This document shows, one piece after another, positions 11,201 to 23,600 of a stretch of 64,000 bases of DNA. The translations under genes and the position numbers were made by a program. Numbering within the stretch: position 1 is the first letter of the stretch; each line of letters begins with the position of its first letter. Below the pieces are notes generated by a model. That model saw only the letters and a program-made list of their open reading frames with translations. It searched no databases and had not been told where the DNA came from. Origin of the DNA: Mactromeris polynyma (taxonomy: Eukaryota; Mollusca; Bivalvia; Venerida; Mactridae); NCBI GenBank assembly GCA_032209605.1, contig JASFXZ010000005.1, positions 26,710,905-26,774,904 on the forward strand. Direction: 5' to 3'.

Positions 11201-13287
11201 AAAGTCGAAAAAATTAATGTTGAGCCAATATTGATTGATCGGGTAGGGCACCATAAACAAGCAAAGTTTTAAGGATTGCCTAATTTGTTGAAAGTGTAGT
11301 ATTTTGTACATTAATTCTCATTTGAAAATTTCATGCTTATTCAATCTCGATTAACTATGGGTGGTTGTTGAAATTAAATAAATATGAATTTAAGAATAGA
11401 TTTTTCAAGCATTCACTCATATTTATGCTAGTGTGGATTTACATTTTATTTAATTCATTGTTGAAAAAACTGGAAATGAATTTGGAGTTGTCATATGTAA
11501 CAAAGAAGAACTGTCAGTAGTTGTATAAAGACTGAATAAACACATTAACAAAGGCATGACAGCTGGTAAGTGGAATTTTATTACTTGTATTTAAACAACA
11601 TTTTAACTTACTATTAATGGAATTTATGAACCTAGGATTTTTTTCATAATAATTGATTTTGAACGTAGCATTTTTTGTTTGATTAAATGTGTTTTTGTCT
11701 AATAGTTAGATGTACAATGTTTATACAGTACTATGTGTTGAAATATTCTTCTTATGTCATTCTTGAATATTTAGCTGATTTTATCTACAAATGTTTGCTG
11801 GGCCCATGGGTATAAAATTAAGTTTGGAGGTGTGTCTCAGAATACAGTCTTGCAATTTGTCAATATTAAGACTTAACTCAGGATCAACCAATCAGATACA
11901 TGTATTTGAGTTTTGACACTAATTTGGTTTATAATGTTAACCCAGAACAGCTGTTTGTGATGCTGTATTTTTTTTAATTTTTTTTTTTACATTTAAATAA
12001 GTGTGAATAAGGAAGTAGAGACACCAGTTTAGCAGATTTTTCTACAAACAATTTTTTAAGGATGGCTTTAAATATCTACTTTTATAATGTATTTCCGAAG
12101 CCATGCACCAGGTGGATTGATGTGTATCAATTCACTGCAAACAAATTTCACTAAACATGGCAGCTCCATTGATATTTGATTAGAACATTGCCTTTGTCTG
12201 ATTTCAATTCTCATTGCTTCACTATACACTAAAACGTCAATAATAAGACCCAAACTGGTTTTATTATTGAGGTGGTCTTCAGACGAGGTGTTACTGTACA
12301 TGTATTATTGCTCTTCTTGTAAGGCCAGTTACACGTAATTTGAGAAAGAACATTTCTCTGTTCATATCTGGATTACACAATGTAATGCATCTTGATTTAA
12401 GAATATTGATCTACAATTATTTGCACTGTATAAAATTGTTCCACCAAGAATGTTATCTTTTATAGGTTAATGGATTTATTAATGGGTTATTCATTGTTCA
12501 TATAAGGCCAAACATTACTGTATTTTGTGTCGGTATTGTTGAATAAAGTGCTCTCTTTCTCTCTATTTGATTGGCTAGACACTCACATATACACACTTGT
12601 ACTTCCTTCAATAAAGATTCTGTTCCTGAATAACACTTTACAATGTTAATTATGTTAACTAACCACTGAAAATACAACTGTATACAGACTATCACCGATT
12701 CAAAACTTGATGAGGATATCATTATTGTGAACTCTATGTTGATTGGTAAATATTTTCCTGAACATGTTTTCATTGGCTAATCACCTCACAAATTGTTTAC
12801 AGCCTGTCTAAAGTAAATAAAAACAGACTGAACAGTCCTGTATTGTGATAATAAATAAGGTATCATATACTGTTTTCAAATACTGCAACTACTAATCATT
12901 TGGTTTATCGAGTGACAATGCCCAGTTTCCATACTATCCATTTCTGTGGCCTAATGTTTTTATTTATATACAATAATGTGCAGTTATATTATTATCAATG
13001 TTCAATTACATCTGACCTATATGTTATTGATAATATAATGGTTTATATATCAATGAGTACACCCATTATATACCGTACTGCCTCTAATAAACTCACCTGA
13101 CCTGATATAAGTAAGATATTAAGTGTTTTCAAGATTTTTCAGGTGTTTTTCTGTGTAGTTTCTCCTTTTGAATAAACTTCTCTCGTTACTAACCAATGAA
13201 ACTGTATACAGTGTTTGGCTTTCTGTAGTAGGAGATTTGAGTGTCAGAATTTTGAATGCTGAATAATGGTTATAATCTGACAGTATT
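8299..13287. other. Noncoding stretch, no gene recognised
   Basis: AT-rich sequence with a short TA repeat near 8550-8565. No reading frame resembles a known protein. Possible 5' exon donors (for example GTAAGTGG after 11567) exist, but nothing links them to a product. 12263-12298 is the right end of the element described at 3888-4050. Confidence 0.5.
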
Positions 13288-13660
13288 CAGGGTTTTCCCT
13301 CAAATGTTTCAAATATGAGTCCCAGGTCCCCCAACTCCGCCATTTTTGGAATCCCTGATAATATTTGAGGGTCCCACACTTTTATTTCTGTCATATTTTT
13401 TGACAATGTCTGCCATGACAAAAACTGAAAGTCAATCAATGGACACTTTTAACATTACTAGATCAATATTGCAAGTGCTGGAATGATATTTATAAATTTA
13501 ATTACAAAAAAACAGGAATAAGCACAAAGGAAAATATGAAATGCAGATGGCGCAATTGTGTGTGCAGGTCCTCGGGATGCATGGTCGGTTGTAAATGCGA
13601 GATCTAGGTCCAAACATTGCGTCATTGTTACGCAGAAAACCTACGACCGGGAAATCCCTG
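13288..13660. mobile_element. Putative MITE with CAGGG..TTTCCC ends
   Basis: The segment starts CAGGGTTTTCCCTC and ends GGGAAATCCCTG, inverted repeats with one mismatch over the outer 12 bases. Internal pieces (GGTCCC, GGGATGCA) recur in a related element at 62600-62805. No clear target-site duplication was seen, and there is no coding capacity. Confidence 0.5.
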
Positions 13661-14268
13661 AATAGCTTATACTAAATCTGAGGTTCCGTCTTTAATCCCA
13701 GATAGTGGACCACAAAGGACACTGAGAATGCAGTAAGCATTGTTATCTTTGAAGCACACTCAAAAATCTCCCCACTCGAATCCAGCAGAGTAAATTTTGA
13801 GGTCTGAGTGCTTAAGTAATGTTTTAATATTACTATGTCCCTGAATTCTTCTATATTAGAATACAATTCAAGTTGTTGAAAAGTCAATTGACTGATTAAA
13901 TACCATGATTTTAAAGATTGCTCAATTATCTCGTGCTACTTCTCATTGATATTGACCTCTTTATGGTTTATGACAACAATAAAGACTCATTGAAGATAGG
14001 ATTTTGATAACATTACAGTCTGAATAAGGTCAGTTGTGTAACTTGATCGACAGTAAAAATGATCAAGGCAGAAGACTGGCTACTTGTATAACTTGGTCAA
14101 ACATCTACCTGCTTATATTAACTCACTAGTACCGTATTTGAAATTGAACTGCCATTTGGATTGTAGGTAGAAATGCCAAAAAGTAAAGGCTGGTGAATCT
14201 GTGAAAGTCTGTCTTTATCAGGGATAAGACACAGAGCTCGGGGACCAGTCTCACAATTCAAGCCTCTA

Positions 14269-14725
14269 ATTGGTTGTTCCTGTGCTCAGTCATAAAATCG
14301 ACCAATAGTATAACTGTATGCTTAGAATGGTCCCCAAACTGAGGCAAAGACTGAAATTTGAAGACATTTACATAATTATAGAGTTTCCCAAATATTTTAC
14401 TAGATCAGATGAATTTTAAGCAGACACAGCAGTGGGTGAGATATGTTAGGCAAACTCACAAGCGGATTATGGGTATTTATGGTTAGTTATGCATAAAATC
14501 TTCATTCATTGGTTGTTCCTGTGTTCAGTCATAAAATCGACCTATAGTATAGCTTTATTCTTAGAATGGTCCCCAAACTGAGGTCAAGACTTTTTTTGAA
14601 GATATTTACATAATTATAGATTTCCCAAATATTTTACTAGATCAAATGAATTTTAAGCAGACACAGCAGTGGGTGAGATATGTTAGGATATTTATGGTTA
14701 GTTATGCATAAAATCTTCATTCTTT
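14269..14725 (+). repeat. Imperfect tandem duplication, about 215-240 bp per unit
   Basis: Unit 1 (from 14269) and unit 2 (from 14509) both run GGTTGTTCCTGTG, AGTCATAAAATCGACC, AATGGTCCCCAAACTGAGG, then CAGACACAGCAGTGGGTGAG and GTTATGCATAAAATCTTCAT. Unit 2 lacks a short piece before the final block. Identity is high, so the duplication is fairly recent. Confidence 0.75.
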
Positions 14726-16874
14726 GAATGGATTAAGGCATTATGTTGACTGGTTTGTATAACACACTGAAACAAGTCTACATAGTCAGTAGCCCACCAT
14801 GTTTGTTCATAGATTATCACACTGCTATCTTGCTTGGTTTTGTTTACATGCAACAAATTAATACTTTGAATGTCCATATGATAATAGATTTTGTTGTTGT
14901 TGAATGTCGAGGTCATGGAAAACAGGATCCGTGTTGAACAAATGGTTGTTTTTAATTTTTATCATCAACTTATACATGTTGTGCTGATTGTTACAGTTTT
15001 TGTTAAAACCTTACGTTTGTTGTTAGGATGGCAATTAGCTCGATTGTTCGGAAATTTTAACGCTAAACGAGGACGAACTTATGAGGTAATCTGGATATAT
15101 TTTGGGGGGGGGGGATTACTAGTATATTCAAATACAAATTTGAGGTGTATGTTTTTCAATAATGATTTGACAGGGGCCTTATTCACAAACATTTTGTTTA
15201 TGAATAAGGCAAAGGAGATGGTATATATCTAACTTTGTTCCTCTGGTTAGTGTGAAGAATATTTTGGTTGCTTTACAGAGTTACAGGTTATAAAATTAAG
15301 GAGAGATTAAGTTGTTACAGGGAACGCCACATTACCAGAACATCTTGCTTGGTCCATTCTAAGTTTGTGATTAGAGGTGCGTTCTTTAAAGGTAGGAGAA
15401 GTGAGCGAGAAAAGGTATAAGCCTATTTAGAAAAGGTAACTGTCAAAAAATGCTTCGCTAGCTGCAGAATGGCGTCCGCCGGACCAGAAGACATTGTTTC
15501 GCAAGGACACCATTTTGTTTACCAAAGCTAGTACTGTCGGATAACGCTACCTATCTAAAGATCGGGACTACTTTTCCTAAGCTAAAGAAACAGCACCACT
15601 ACTTTTCATTATGTAGCGCAAGGTAGAACTCTATTTTTCCTACCTGCAATACAAGTCCTCCTGGGACTCTAGTTCACCAGTTTGGACTGTAGTCTGTATA
15701 ATTGATTTCATTACATGTTGATTGAACTTGAATGGATCGTTGATTCGTGCAAATGCTTCTACGTGTTTAATTAAGACTGCAGACATGATTACATGCATTT
15801 CATTGATCTTCTTTGACTTGCATTGACAACGACCAGTGAGTGAAGTGATGTTGTTTAATTGGCTTTTGATTAACTGAGATAAGCAGGTAATTCTCTGTAT
15901 TTGCTGTATTGTGGTATAGTTAATTATAGTCTGGTGAGTTTGGAATTTATTTCTGTAGGTTTTAAAATGGTATTATAAATAGTGATGCTGTTTGAGTGCC
16001 ATATGTTTTCTATACCTATATATGAACTGTTTCATTATTGCATACAATGGGTTGGACTTTGTGAAACTTTCCAGCAAAATGCTTGTCGTATATAGTGCGG
16101 TTTTATTAACCGCGAACGTATGAATATATTACCTGGACCATTACATTGCACAAACGGTGTTCTGAAATTATTGTTTTTGTCCGTTAGCTTGTTCAAGAAA
16201 CAGTCGCAGTTCAGTTTTGCTAGAAAGAATCCAAACAGCAGTTATAGCTTTACGTACCAGAGCATTTCCTTACCTAAACTGTCATGAATCAGTCCTGAAA
16301 GTTCATTCACTAGTTCGCAGTCAATCTAACAGAACTATACAAGGTTACATTCCCTTAATTCTGTGTAATTAAATCTGTTGTGATATAATATTGTTATGGT
16401 CCTGCAATTTGCCGTCCCATTGTCAAAATTATGTCCATATATTTTTATCCTCGTGACAACAAAAAAGTGTGTGGTTGCGATGTATTTAGCTTACCCATCA
16501 TTGTGCGAATAGGTTGGACAATTGCTTGTTGTTTTTATCGGAGTTGATTTGTGTTTATCTGAAAATTAGTTGATATCTGTACAGTATGAAGATTGAGTGC
16601 AGACAAATAATTATTCTCCAACAATTCTATTGACCTATTGACCTGATTACAGCTTGTCAAAGCGCATGTGAATATCTGAACATAATACATATTGTACTAT
16701 GATTACTCAGCCTGGGCAGTTCAGTATTACTTAGGTATTACCCTACTTTATTTATACCCAGTAATGACAAAACTAGATAATGCTTACCATGTTTCAGTCA
16801 CACTTTAGTCTACATCCTGGGAAGTAGTTGTGTGTGTGTATCTTATGGGGAAGTATGGTCAAAACCCAATTAAG
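14726..16874. other. Noncoding stretch, no gene recognised
   Basis: Contains a run of ten G near 15102 and a GATTAAGTTGTTACAGGGAA stretch near 15305 that also occurs at 390, so it is repeat-derived. Around 15455-15560 it is less AT-rich. A donor-like GTAATT follows 15887. A 5' UTR exon of the downstream TMEM98 gene could lie here, but the sequence does not prove it. Confidence 0.4.
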
Positions 16875-16884
16875 ACTTCCTCAA

Positions 16885-17075
16885 TATTAGCTCAGTTGGT
16901 AGAGCTTTTGACGGCCACACTGTAGGTCAGGGGTTTGCACCCCCGGCAAGACATATGTTTTTCATGACTATTTAACTGATGATAACACATGGAAAGTCAA
17001 TCGTATTGTATCTGTTTTTCTTGTGGAGAAGTTGTCAGCTACTTGTGGATAAACAGGGTAGCACTGGTTGGTAAC
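16885..17075 (+). repeat. tRNA-derived SINE-like copy
   Basis: Starts with an A-box-like TTAGCTCAGTTGGTAGAGC and a B-box-like AGGGGTTTGCACCCC about 36 bases on. About 100 bases later comes ACTGGTTGGTAACCCAGG, a body motif shared with the copies at 43526 and 57734. Confidence 0.55.
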
Positions 17076-17269
17076 CCAGGTGTTGTATTATTGCCAGTTT
17101 GGTCAAAAGACAGTCGTACATAACTGAAATACTGTCGACTTATGAAGTAAAACTCCTGATCACTCACAAACAGTTTCATGGTTGAGAGGTTGACACTATC
17201 CATTACACTGTTTTGCTCCCATCTTCAACCATATAGCTTGATGTTATTGAATATTCTAATAATTTCAAG

Positions 17270-17480
17270 AGGCCTCTGCTGTAGTAGTTATGGTCCTTGA
17301 CTTCCAATTACTTGCCTCTCACCACTGCAGGTTCAAATCCCACCCTGGATTTGGAATTTGTAATTGAGGAAGCCATCCAGCAGGTTTATGGAAGGTCGGT
17401 GATTCTGCCTAGGTCTCTGTCTGGGGACTTCCTCCACCCATGTAGCTCAAATAGTCGCTGCATGGCCCCTTTCAAAAAAT
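17270..17480 (+). repeat. SINE-like copy with conserved body
   Basis: A B-box-like GCAGGTTCAAATCCCACC is followed by GAGGAAGCCATCCAGCAGG and GGAAGGTCGGTGATTCT. From memory this body resembles a conserved domain of molluscan SINEs; the exact family is not established here. Confidence 0.45.
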
Positions 17481-17592
17481 GATATTGACAAAATCTCATT
17501 TTTATAATTTTCAACTACTTAAATGTCTCGCAGACAGACACACCACTTGGCTTTTATGAATGCCTGGGTCAGCAGCTTTCATAAATATTTTG

Positions 17593-17657
17593 GAAATTTA
17601 TTAGTGAACCCAAAGGGGTCATGGGTTCGAACCCCTTTGGGTTCACTAATAAATTTC
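17593..17657. repeat. Perfect inverted repeat, 26-base arms and 13-base spacer
   Basis: Left arm 17593-17618 (GAAATTTATTAGTGAACCC and on to GGGG) is matched exactly by the reverse complement at 17632-17657. The spacer plus the arm edges contain GGGTTCGAACCCC, itself a palindrome and a match to the tRNA B box. The structure could form a 26-bp hairpin. Confidence 0.85.
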
Positions 17658-18209
17658 TCATTTTAAACTTAAGAACATTGTGCTTCAAATATCTTGATTG
17701 ATGTGCTGTTTGCAATTCATTTAGATTGACTTGAATGTTCTCCACATATTCAGCAAGCCATTAATTGTTTTCAAGTAATTCTTTAGGTTGTACATGTCTG
17801 TTATCAGTGCAATCTATGAATTTTGCAGTTTGTATTATTTCTAACAATGTGTATAAGGACACCATTTTGTTTCAACTTAGATTTGAAGATAAATGAACAA
17901 GCCATTTCACTGCCATGTATAATTTAACAGTCTATTGATCCTTAATTGAGTCAATGTGGGAGGTAGTAGATGTAGGTCAAAGGACTAAGATTCATGAATA
18001 TTGTACAATTGAAAACTCTTCTATTTCCTCTTGTCTGTTTGCATTAAGTCAGTGAGATAAGAATAGTAACACATACATATAGCAAATAGACAGACTCACA
18101 AGATTGACTCTGGGGATACAGCATGAGGTATGCTTTGTTTAATGTGGTTAATATTTTCTAAATAATGTTTAATGTGTTTAGTTGTTACCATATTGAAGCA
18201 ATTCTATTT

Positions 18210-18970
18210 AATTGTTCTGTTTTAAGCTATTGTTTGTCACCAAATTGATTTTAGAATGATTGCTTTATGCTATAACCTTTTTAAGATAGTGTGCCTTTAT
18301 TTTCAGGCTACCAATGTTTAGCTATAACCATTTCCAAATGATTCTGTTGAAACCTATAACCATTTTCCAGCTGTCCTGTGTAGTAAAACTTTTTCAGCTG
18401 TTGTGTTTAGTTATAACCATTTTAAAATGATTGTGCATAGCTGGAACCATTTTCAGGCTATTTTAGCAACAATCATTTTCAGTCCATAATGTTAAGCATA
18501 CCGGTAACTGTTTTTCTTTGAATGGTGATGTTGCATATTTTAATTTAGCTATAACCCTTGGACTCTGTTAGGATTAACTATAACCGTTTTTAAGCTGTTA
18601 TGTTTAACTATAACCGTTTTTAAGCTGTTATGTTTAACTATAACCGTTTTTATGCTGTTATGTTTAACTATAACCGTTTTTATGCTGTTATGTTTAACTA
18701 TAACCGTTTTTATGTTTGTTTCATCGGGTTTAATGCCGTTTCTCGACGATATTTCAGTTATATACTGCGGCCGGTTCACCTAACCAGTTTTTCCTGGACT
18801 GAATTCTAACCAGTACTAACTTGCCCTTCCACAAGGAGCCGGCCACTTCTCCACATGTGGAGGAAAATCGACATTATATAACCGTTTTTAAGCTGTTATG
18901 TTTAAATATAACCGTTTTTAAGCTGTTATGTTTAACTATAACCGTTTTTAAGCTGTTATGTTTAACTATA
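18210..18970 (+). repeat. 30-bp minisatellite array with older diverged copies
   Basis: Near-identical 30-bp units (ACTATAACCGTTTTTAAGCT core) start at 18571, 18601, 18631, 18661 and 18691, and resume at about 18876 for three more. Diverged relatives with CTATAACCATTTTCAG cores extend back to about 18210. The array is interrupted by a foreign repeat at 18715-18875. The unit length is a multiple of three, which makes a spurious minus-strand frame. Confidence 0.85.
18715..18875 (+). mobile_element. 161-bp dispersed repeat inserted in the minisatellite
   Basis: Begins TTTGTTTCATCGGGTTTAA and ends CACATGTGGAGGAAAATCG plus ACATT. A copy of the same length and about 95% identity is at 60216-60376. 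It splits one minisatellite unit, so it arrived after the array formed. No TIRs or coding capacity. I recall this as a bivalve repeat, but have not searched it. Confidence 0.75.
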
Positions 18971-20694
18971 ATTATTGTTGAATAATTTGGCTCCCATTGA
19001 AAATGCTTGTTTTAAATGTGATGTTTTCAAAATGTTGTTGTTATTTTCCTGACAGATTGCTGTACTGATGCCCAATGCTTGATGTGGACTTCCTCATGAC
19101 CAACATCATTCAGATATACACGATAACAACACTTATGCATTCTCATAATTGCAAATTGTGATCTAATGTGCAGACACATGGAATGGATTAGTTTGATTGA
19201 CTAATGTGAAAATAATATCATGTGATGTTGGTCAACTTCTGACTATCAACTCAGCTTCTTTGGAAGACGTCTACTTGAGTTTTCAGATTTGCTTGTGAGG
19301 AAATAAAAACGACATTTCAGTGATTTTGAAGAACTGGATTAAACCTAGAGGTATGTTCTGATGAAAAAGTGTTTGTATAGGGAGCTTTACATGGAAATTC
19401 AACCTTGGTTTTTGATATGTTTGCATTATAGTAATAGCAAAAATGAGCGATAACTTGTAACTTGTCTGTCACAAATTTTGTTAGAGTGAAAAAAAGTTAA
19501 AGTATCATCAAGTTATCATGGAGAATACTTAAATATTTTGTTCAATATTCTGTTACCTAAATTTATGTTCCCAATCACACAGAACACAGAACCAATGTCT
19601 TGTTTATATATCTATACCAAAACTGAGGTACAATTGTTTTGCGCCCCAACCTGCCAATATTGAGCATACCTTGAAGCTCACTACATGACGTTATACACTG
19701 GTTGATATACTAATGTATTAATTACATTTTAATTACTGAATTAGCCAATACGTTTGGTAGGTACTCCATCAATTCTTCGCTCATTGATTTTCACAGTGAC
19801 TGAGCTGATATTTGTTGTCAGGTATTGTCATAGGGATAATTGCATTTGGTTTGTTTGATCGTATTTTTGTGTGTCAGGTATCAAACTGCAAAGTAATTCA
19901 TTAAACTTGAAACCTTTACTATTGTATACTCAATAACTAAGGCTCAAAACAAATAGGCTTGTTTCTGGTCATCTGACCTTTATTTTAAACCTCAACCCAA
20001 ATTTTATTTGGTTTTAAAAAATATATCCAAAAAGATTTCGTCCGAAATTATGGTCTTTTTTTTAAAGTAAAAGATCTTAGTAAAATCAATTGGGAATACA
20101 TGTATAACTCTGATAAAGACAATCTGCCAGTAAAAAGTATAATTTAATTTCTGCTTATAACTCACTTTGTGAGAAAAATAAAGAAATTAAATTCTTTCTA
20201 CCGATCTGTCTTTTTTCAGCCTAGCTGTGACCACTTTTTTCATACCAAACTTGTGCAGATTAATTTGAATTTTAGTGGTTATTATAAGTGAATTAGTTTC
20301 ATGTTATGTTTGAAACTGAGTAAGTATGACAATGTAGTTGCCAGGATTGAAAATAATACCTCATTAAATTATGTCGCCTGTTATTTATATGGTGCAAACC
20401 GATTTTTTTTGTGACTTATACTATCTACATGTGCCAGACTTAAATGTTTATGAACATGTTTATGAGTTGGTTTATTTTATTACCATACTCTCCTTAAGCA
20501 TCGGGCGCTTATTCCAATATCTTCATATTATAAGGGCAGTGGAATCAAAGGGCTGTGTGGAAGCGTATCATAATTGCTAAAGAAGCAAAAAACAGATTGT
20601 TTACTCAATGTAATTTGAATGAACCTTTTAGTTGGTATCTGAGACACATTGGTGATTTAATGTATGTTTTGTCAGTTATTTCAGATATTTAGAA
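18971..20694. other. Noncoding stretch upstream of TMEM98
   Basis: No protein similarity. It probably holds 5' UTR/intron of the next gene: an acceptor (GTTATTTCAG) lies 10 bases before the start codon. A candidate donor (GTATGT) follows 19351. Confidence 0.45.
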
Positions 20695-23600
20695 ATGATG
20701 GAGACAGTTGTTGCCGTAGCAATCGGTGTCCTTGTAACCATATTTTTGGTATCATTTGTGGTACTTGTTCTGGTTTGTAGACACAAGTATTGTCGTAGAA
20801 CAGATCATATATCACAGCAACATAGAGATAGCAGGTACGTTGCTATAAGCATACTTTTTGTGGTTTATCCTTGTTAGAAAAGGTTGTCTGTTACCAAGAC
20901 AACAGTTATGTATCATTCATTAAATGGTTTTTCATCATCTTTGTGAATGTCTGAATTCTAGCGCTGTTAATCTATGTGTTGTGTAAATACTTAAAACAAA
21001 CTTTTAACTAAATTAGCATCTAAGAGTAATTTGAAGTTTGACCTCAGTTAGGCGTGGTTATTGCATGAAAATATTTTCATTTCATATCCACAGACAAGGT
21101 GTTATTTGACAGGCAGTTTACTGCATATATATTTTATGAACTGTAAACATACTCCATTAAAGTTTCATGGTACTTAATTAAGATTTGATTCAGTCGTTTG
21201 AAGCATTGTTGCTTGGGATGTGACTTGGTTAAAAGCAATTGCTGCTCAACTTTGCCCTAGGCAGGATTTTATCTCATGACCTTAGGATCAGTTGTCTGGT
21301 GCTCTTACCCTTGCCCACTATAACTATCTAAACATAACTTTGTAGCTTTATGACATCAGGGGCCTTATTCACGAACATTTGAAGACTCGGACTTAGACTT
21401 TAAACTTTTTTTTTTTTCATTTAATCTCAATGAATGAAATTTTGTCTGAAAAATTGTTGCCACCCATTCTATATTTATTGCCAATTTTTTTAAAAATATG
21501 TTCTATTATAATAATAAAGGAGACAAAAGAACATTTAATATTTTAAAGTCTAAAAGTCAGAGTTTCAGTCTTCAAAGTTTTGTGAATGATGCTCGCGTAA
21601 AGTCAGAAAGTGGAATCCATAATTTGTTAAAATCGCATTTCATGTCAACTTTCAGGTCATTCTACCCTACCCTACCAAATGTGTCAATAATTTTGTCACA
21701 ATGTGCCATAAATCATTATGATCAAAGTGCTGTATGTACTTGTAATGAGTGATCAAATAACTTAACGTATCATTAAACGACTACTGGTCTGGTTTAGTTA
21801 CTGATGTTATTACTTTCTGTGAACAAATTCTCATGGAGAGATGCATATGAAATAGTAGTGACAAGAAATTAACTCTTTATGGTTGATAAAGTCACTAAAT
21901 TGCCCCAGTTTGTATACATGCTTTGTGAAATGAGGCTTGTCAACTTTTGAAGATTTGATGATAATTCATATAACCATATTTATCTTTTTGAGACTGTAAC
22001 AAACACAGAAACTGGATAGGTCAAGGTGACCTACTATTGCCCAATGATAACAAGATTCCTGCACAAACAGTAGGACTAAAACACATTAGTTACATGAATA
22101 CTGACAGAACATCAGTTTATAAGTGTTTTATATGACCAGCAAACACTTCTTATACACTTATAATATTAAACACTTTCACACCGATTTCTCGGTGAGGGAT
22201 ATTATTGTACTTTCCAAACCAGCACGAACCATTTATAGGTACAGTGTACATGAAACAGTTCCGCATACTGTTTGTAGTTTGTTAAGAAAATACCACAATT
22301 TACCAAATCAGTAAATGAATTCCTAAGCTGAATACCAGAGAGTTAAAACAGAACTATAGTTTGTTTGCTGAAGATAATGGACTAGCATCTCAAGAAAGCA
22401 TAATCATTTATAACTGTAATTTTAGAATATATTCTTTAATAAAATACCTTCTAAGGAAAAAAATCAGATGTGATATAAAGATAATTATGAAATTGAGTTA
22501 AATTGTTAATTTAGGTTAACTTACTTAAATTTAAAGTGCATGCGTATTGCGCAACAAGTTATAACAGTTTATACTAATCACTCTCTATGACTGCTTCTTG
22601 GGTTACTTACCAGTATTCCTGGCAAATTCAGGTTCTTAAACAAATCTTAATGCGGGGCTCAAACTCACTGCATTTGGATGGATAGCAAGGCGCTTTACAC
22701 CTCGACCACCATGCCTCCCTCAACTATGGTTGAGATATTCTTTTGATGTATGCATAGATTCAGACAATTATTATTTTGAGGACAAATTATGGTATACATG
22801 AAAGTTATGATGCATAATAGTTGGAAAATTTGTATCGTATATTTTTATAGGGTTATATATATTAGTTTGGAGCATCAACAGATTTATGTGCTGTAACTGA
22901 TGAAAACTTGCACAAGGCTGCATTGTTGGTTCTCCTGTTTGCCTCATTAGGTTTATTAATATTAAACTTTTTATGCATTTTTTAAGCATTCGAACATCTG
23001 AATATCGCTTATAAAGTTACCAGTAATTTTAATACCTTGAAGTTAATGATTCGGAAATTTTGCAATAATTTTGAAATAAAATTTCGTATCCTAGAAGATT
23101 CAATATTTTAGGCATATACAGGTGGGGGTTTGGTGTTGATGATGGGGAGGAAATGTGTTTCTGTATTGTTATATTTACTTGTTATTCTTTAAGGAAACAT
23201 TCTTAATAAGTAATGAAAAGGAAAGTGCTGATGCATAACAGTGGGGGAGCATACAACACGCTGACTGCATGGTGTCAAATCAATTGGATTACGTAATTTG
23301 TTATGATTTTTCTACCCAGTCTATACAAGTCTGTATCGGGCAATCTGAATGGCTAATCGTATTGTTTTGACTGTGGGAACGCTCCGCCTACCACTCGCTG
23401 ATTGACAGGGTGTGAGCGTCTGTGACTTCGCCAAAATTGTTGGCAAAGTCAATTTCCCTTAGATCTAGCGAATGGGCGAAGTCTCACAATTTTAGGCGAC
23501 CACTTCGCTCAAGTCGCCCCCTCGCGAGAGCCCTGCTTATATTTTCTCTCACTCTGGTATTGATAAATGTGGAATTATTATTTTCTAGCTTAGCAAGTTG

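Noticed and set aside
10965..11234. 89-codon plus-strand frame
   Set aside because: Low-complexity hydrophobic translation of AT-rich DNA, with no splice context or similarity.
14891..15232. 113-codon plus-strand frame
   Set aside because: Crosses a poly-G run and repeat sequence; no recognisable domain.
16885..16960. Candidate functional tRNA gene (A and B boxes)
   Set aside because: No acceptor-stem pairing or standard cloverleaf was found, and a SINE body shared with other copies follows. The same holds for 7470, 22650, 43540 and 57740.
18549..18779. Minus-strand frame with KTVIVKHNS repeats
   Set aside because: Product of the 30-bp minisatellite length being a multiple of three; no start context or homology.
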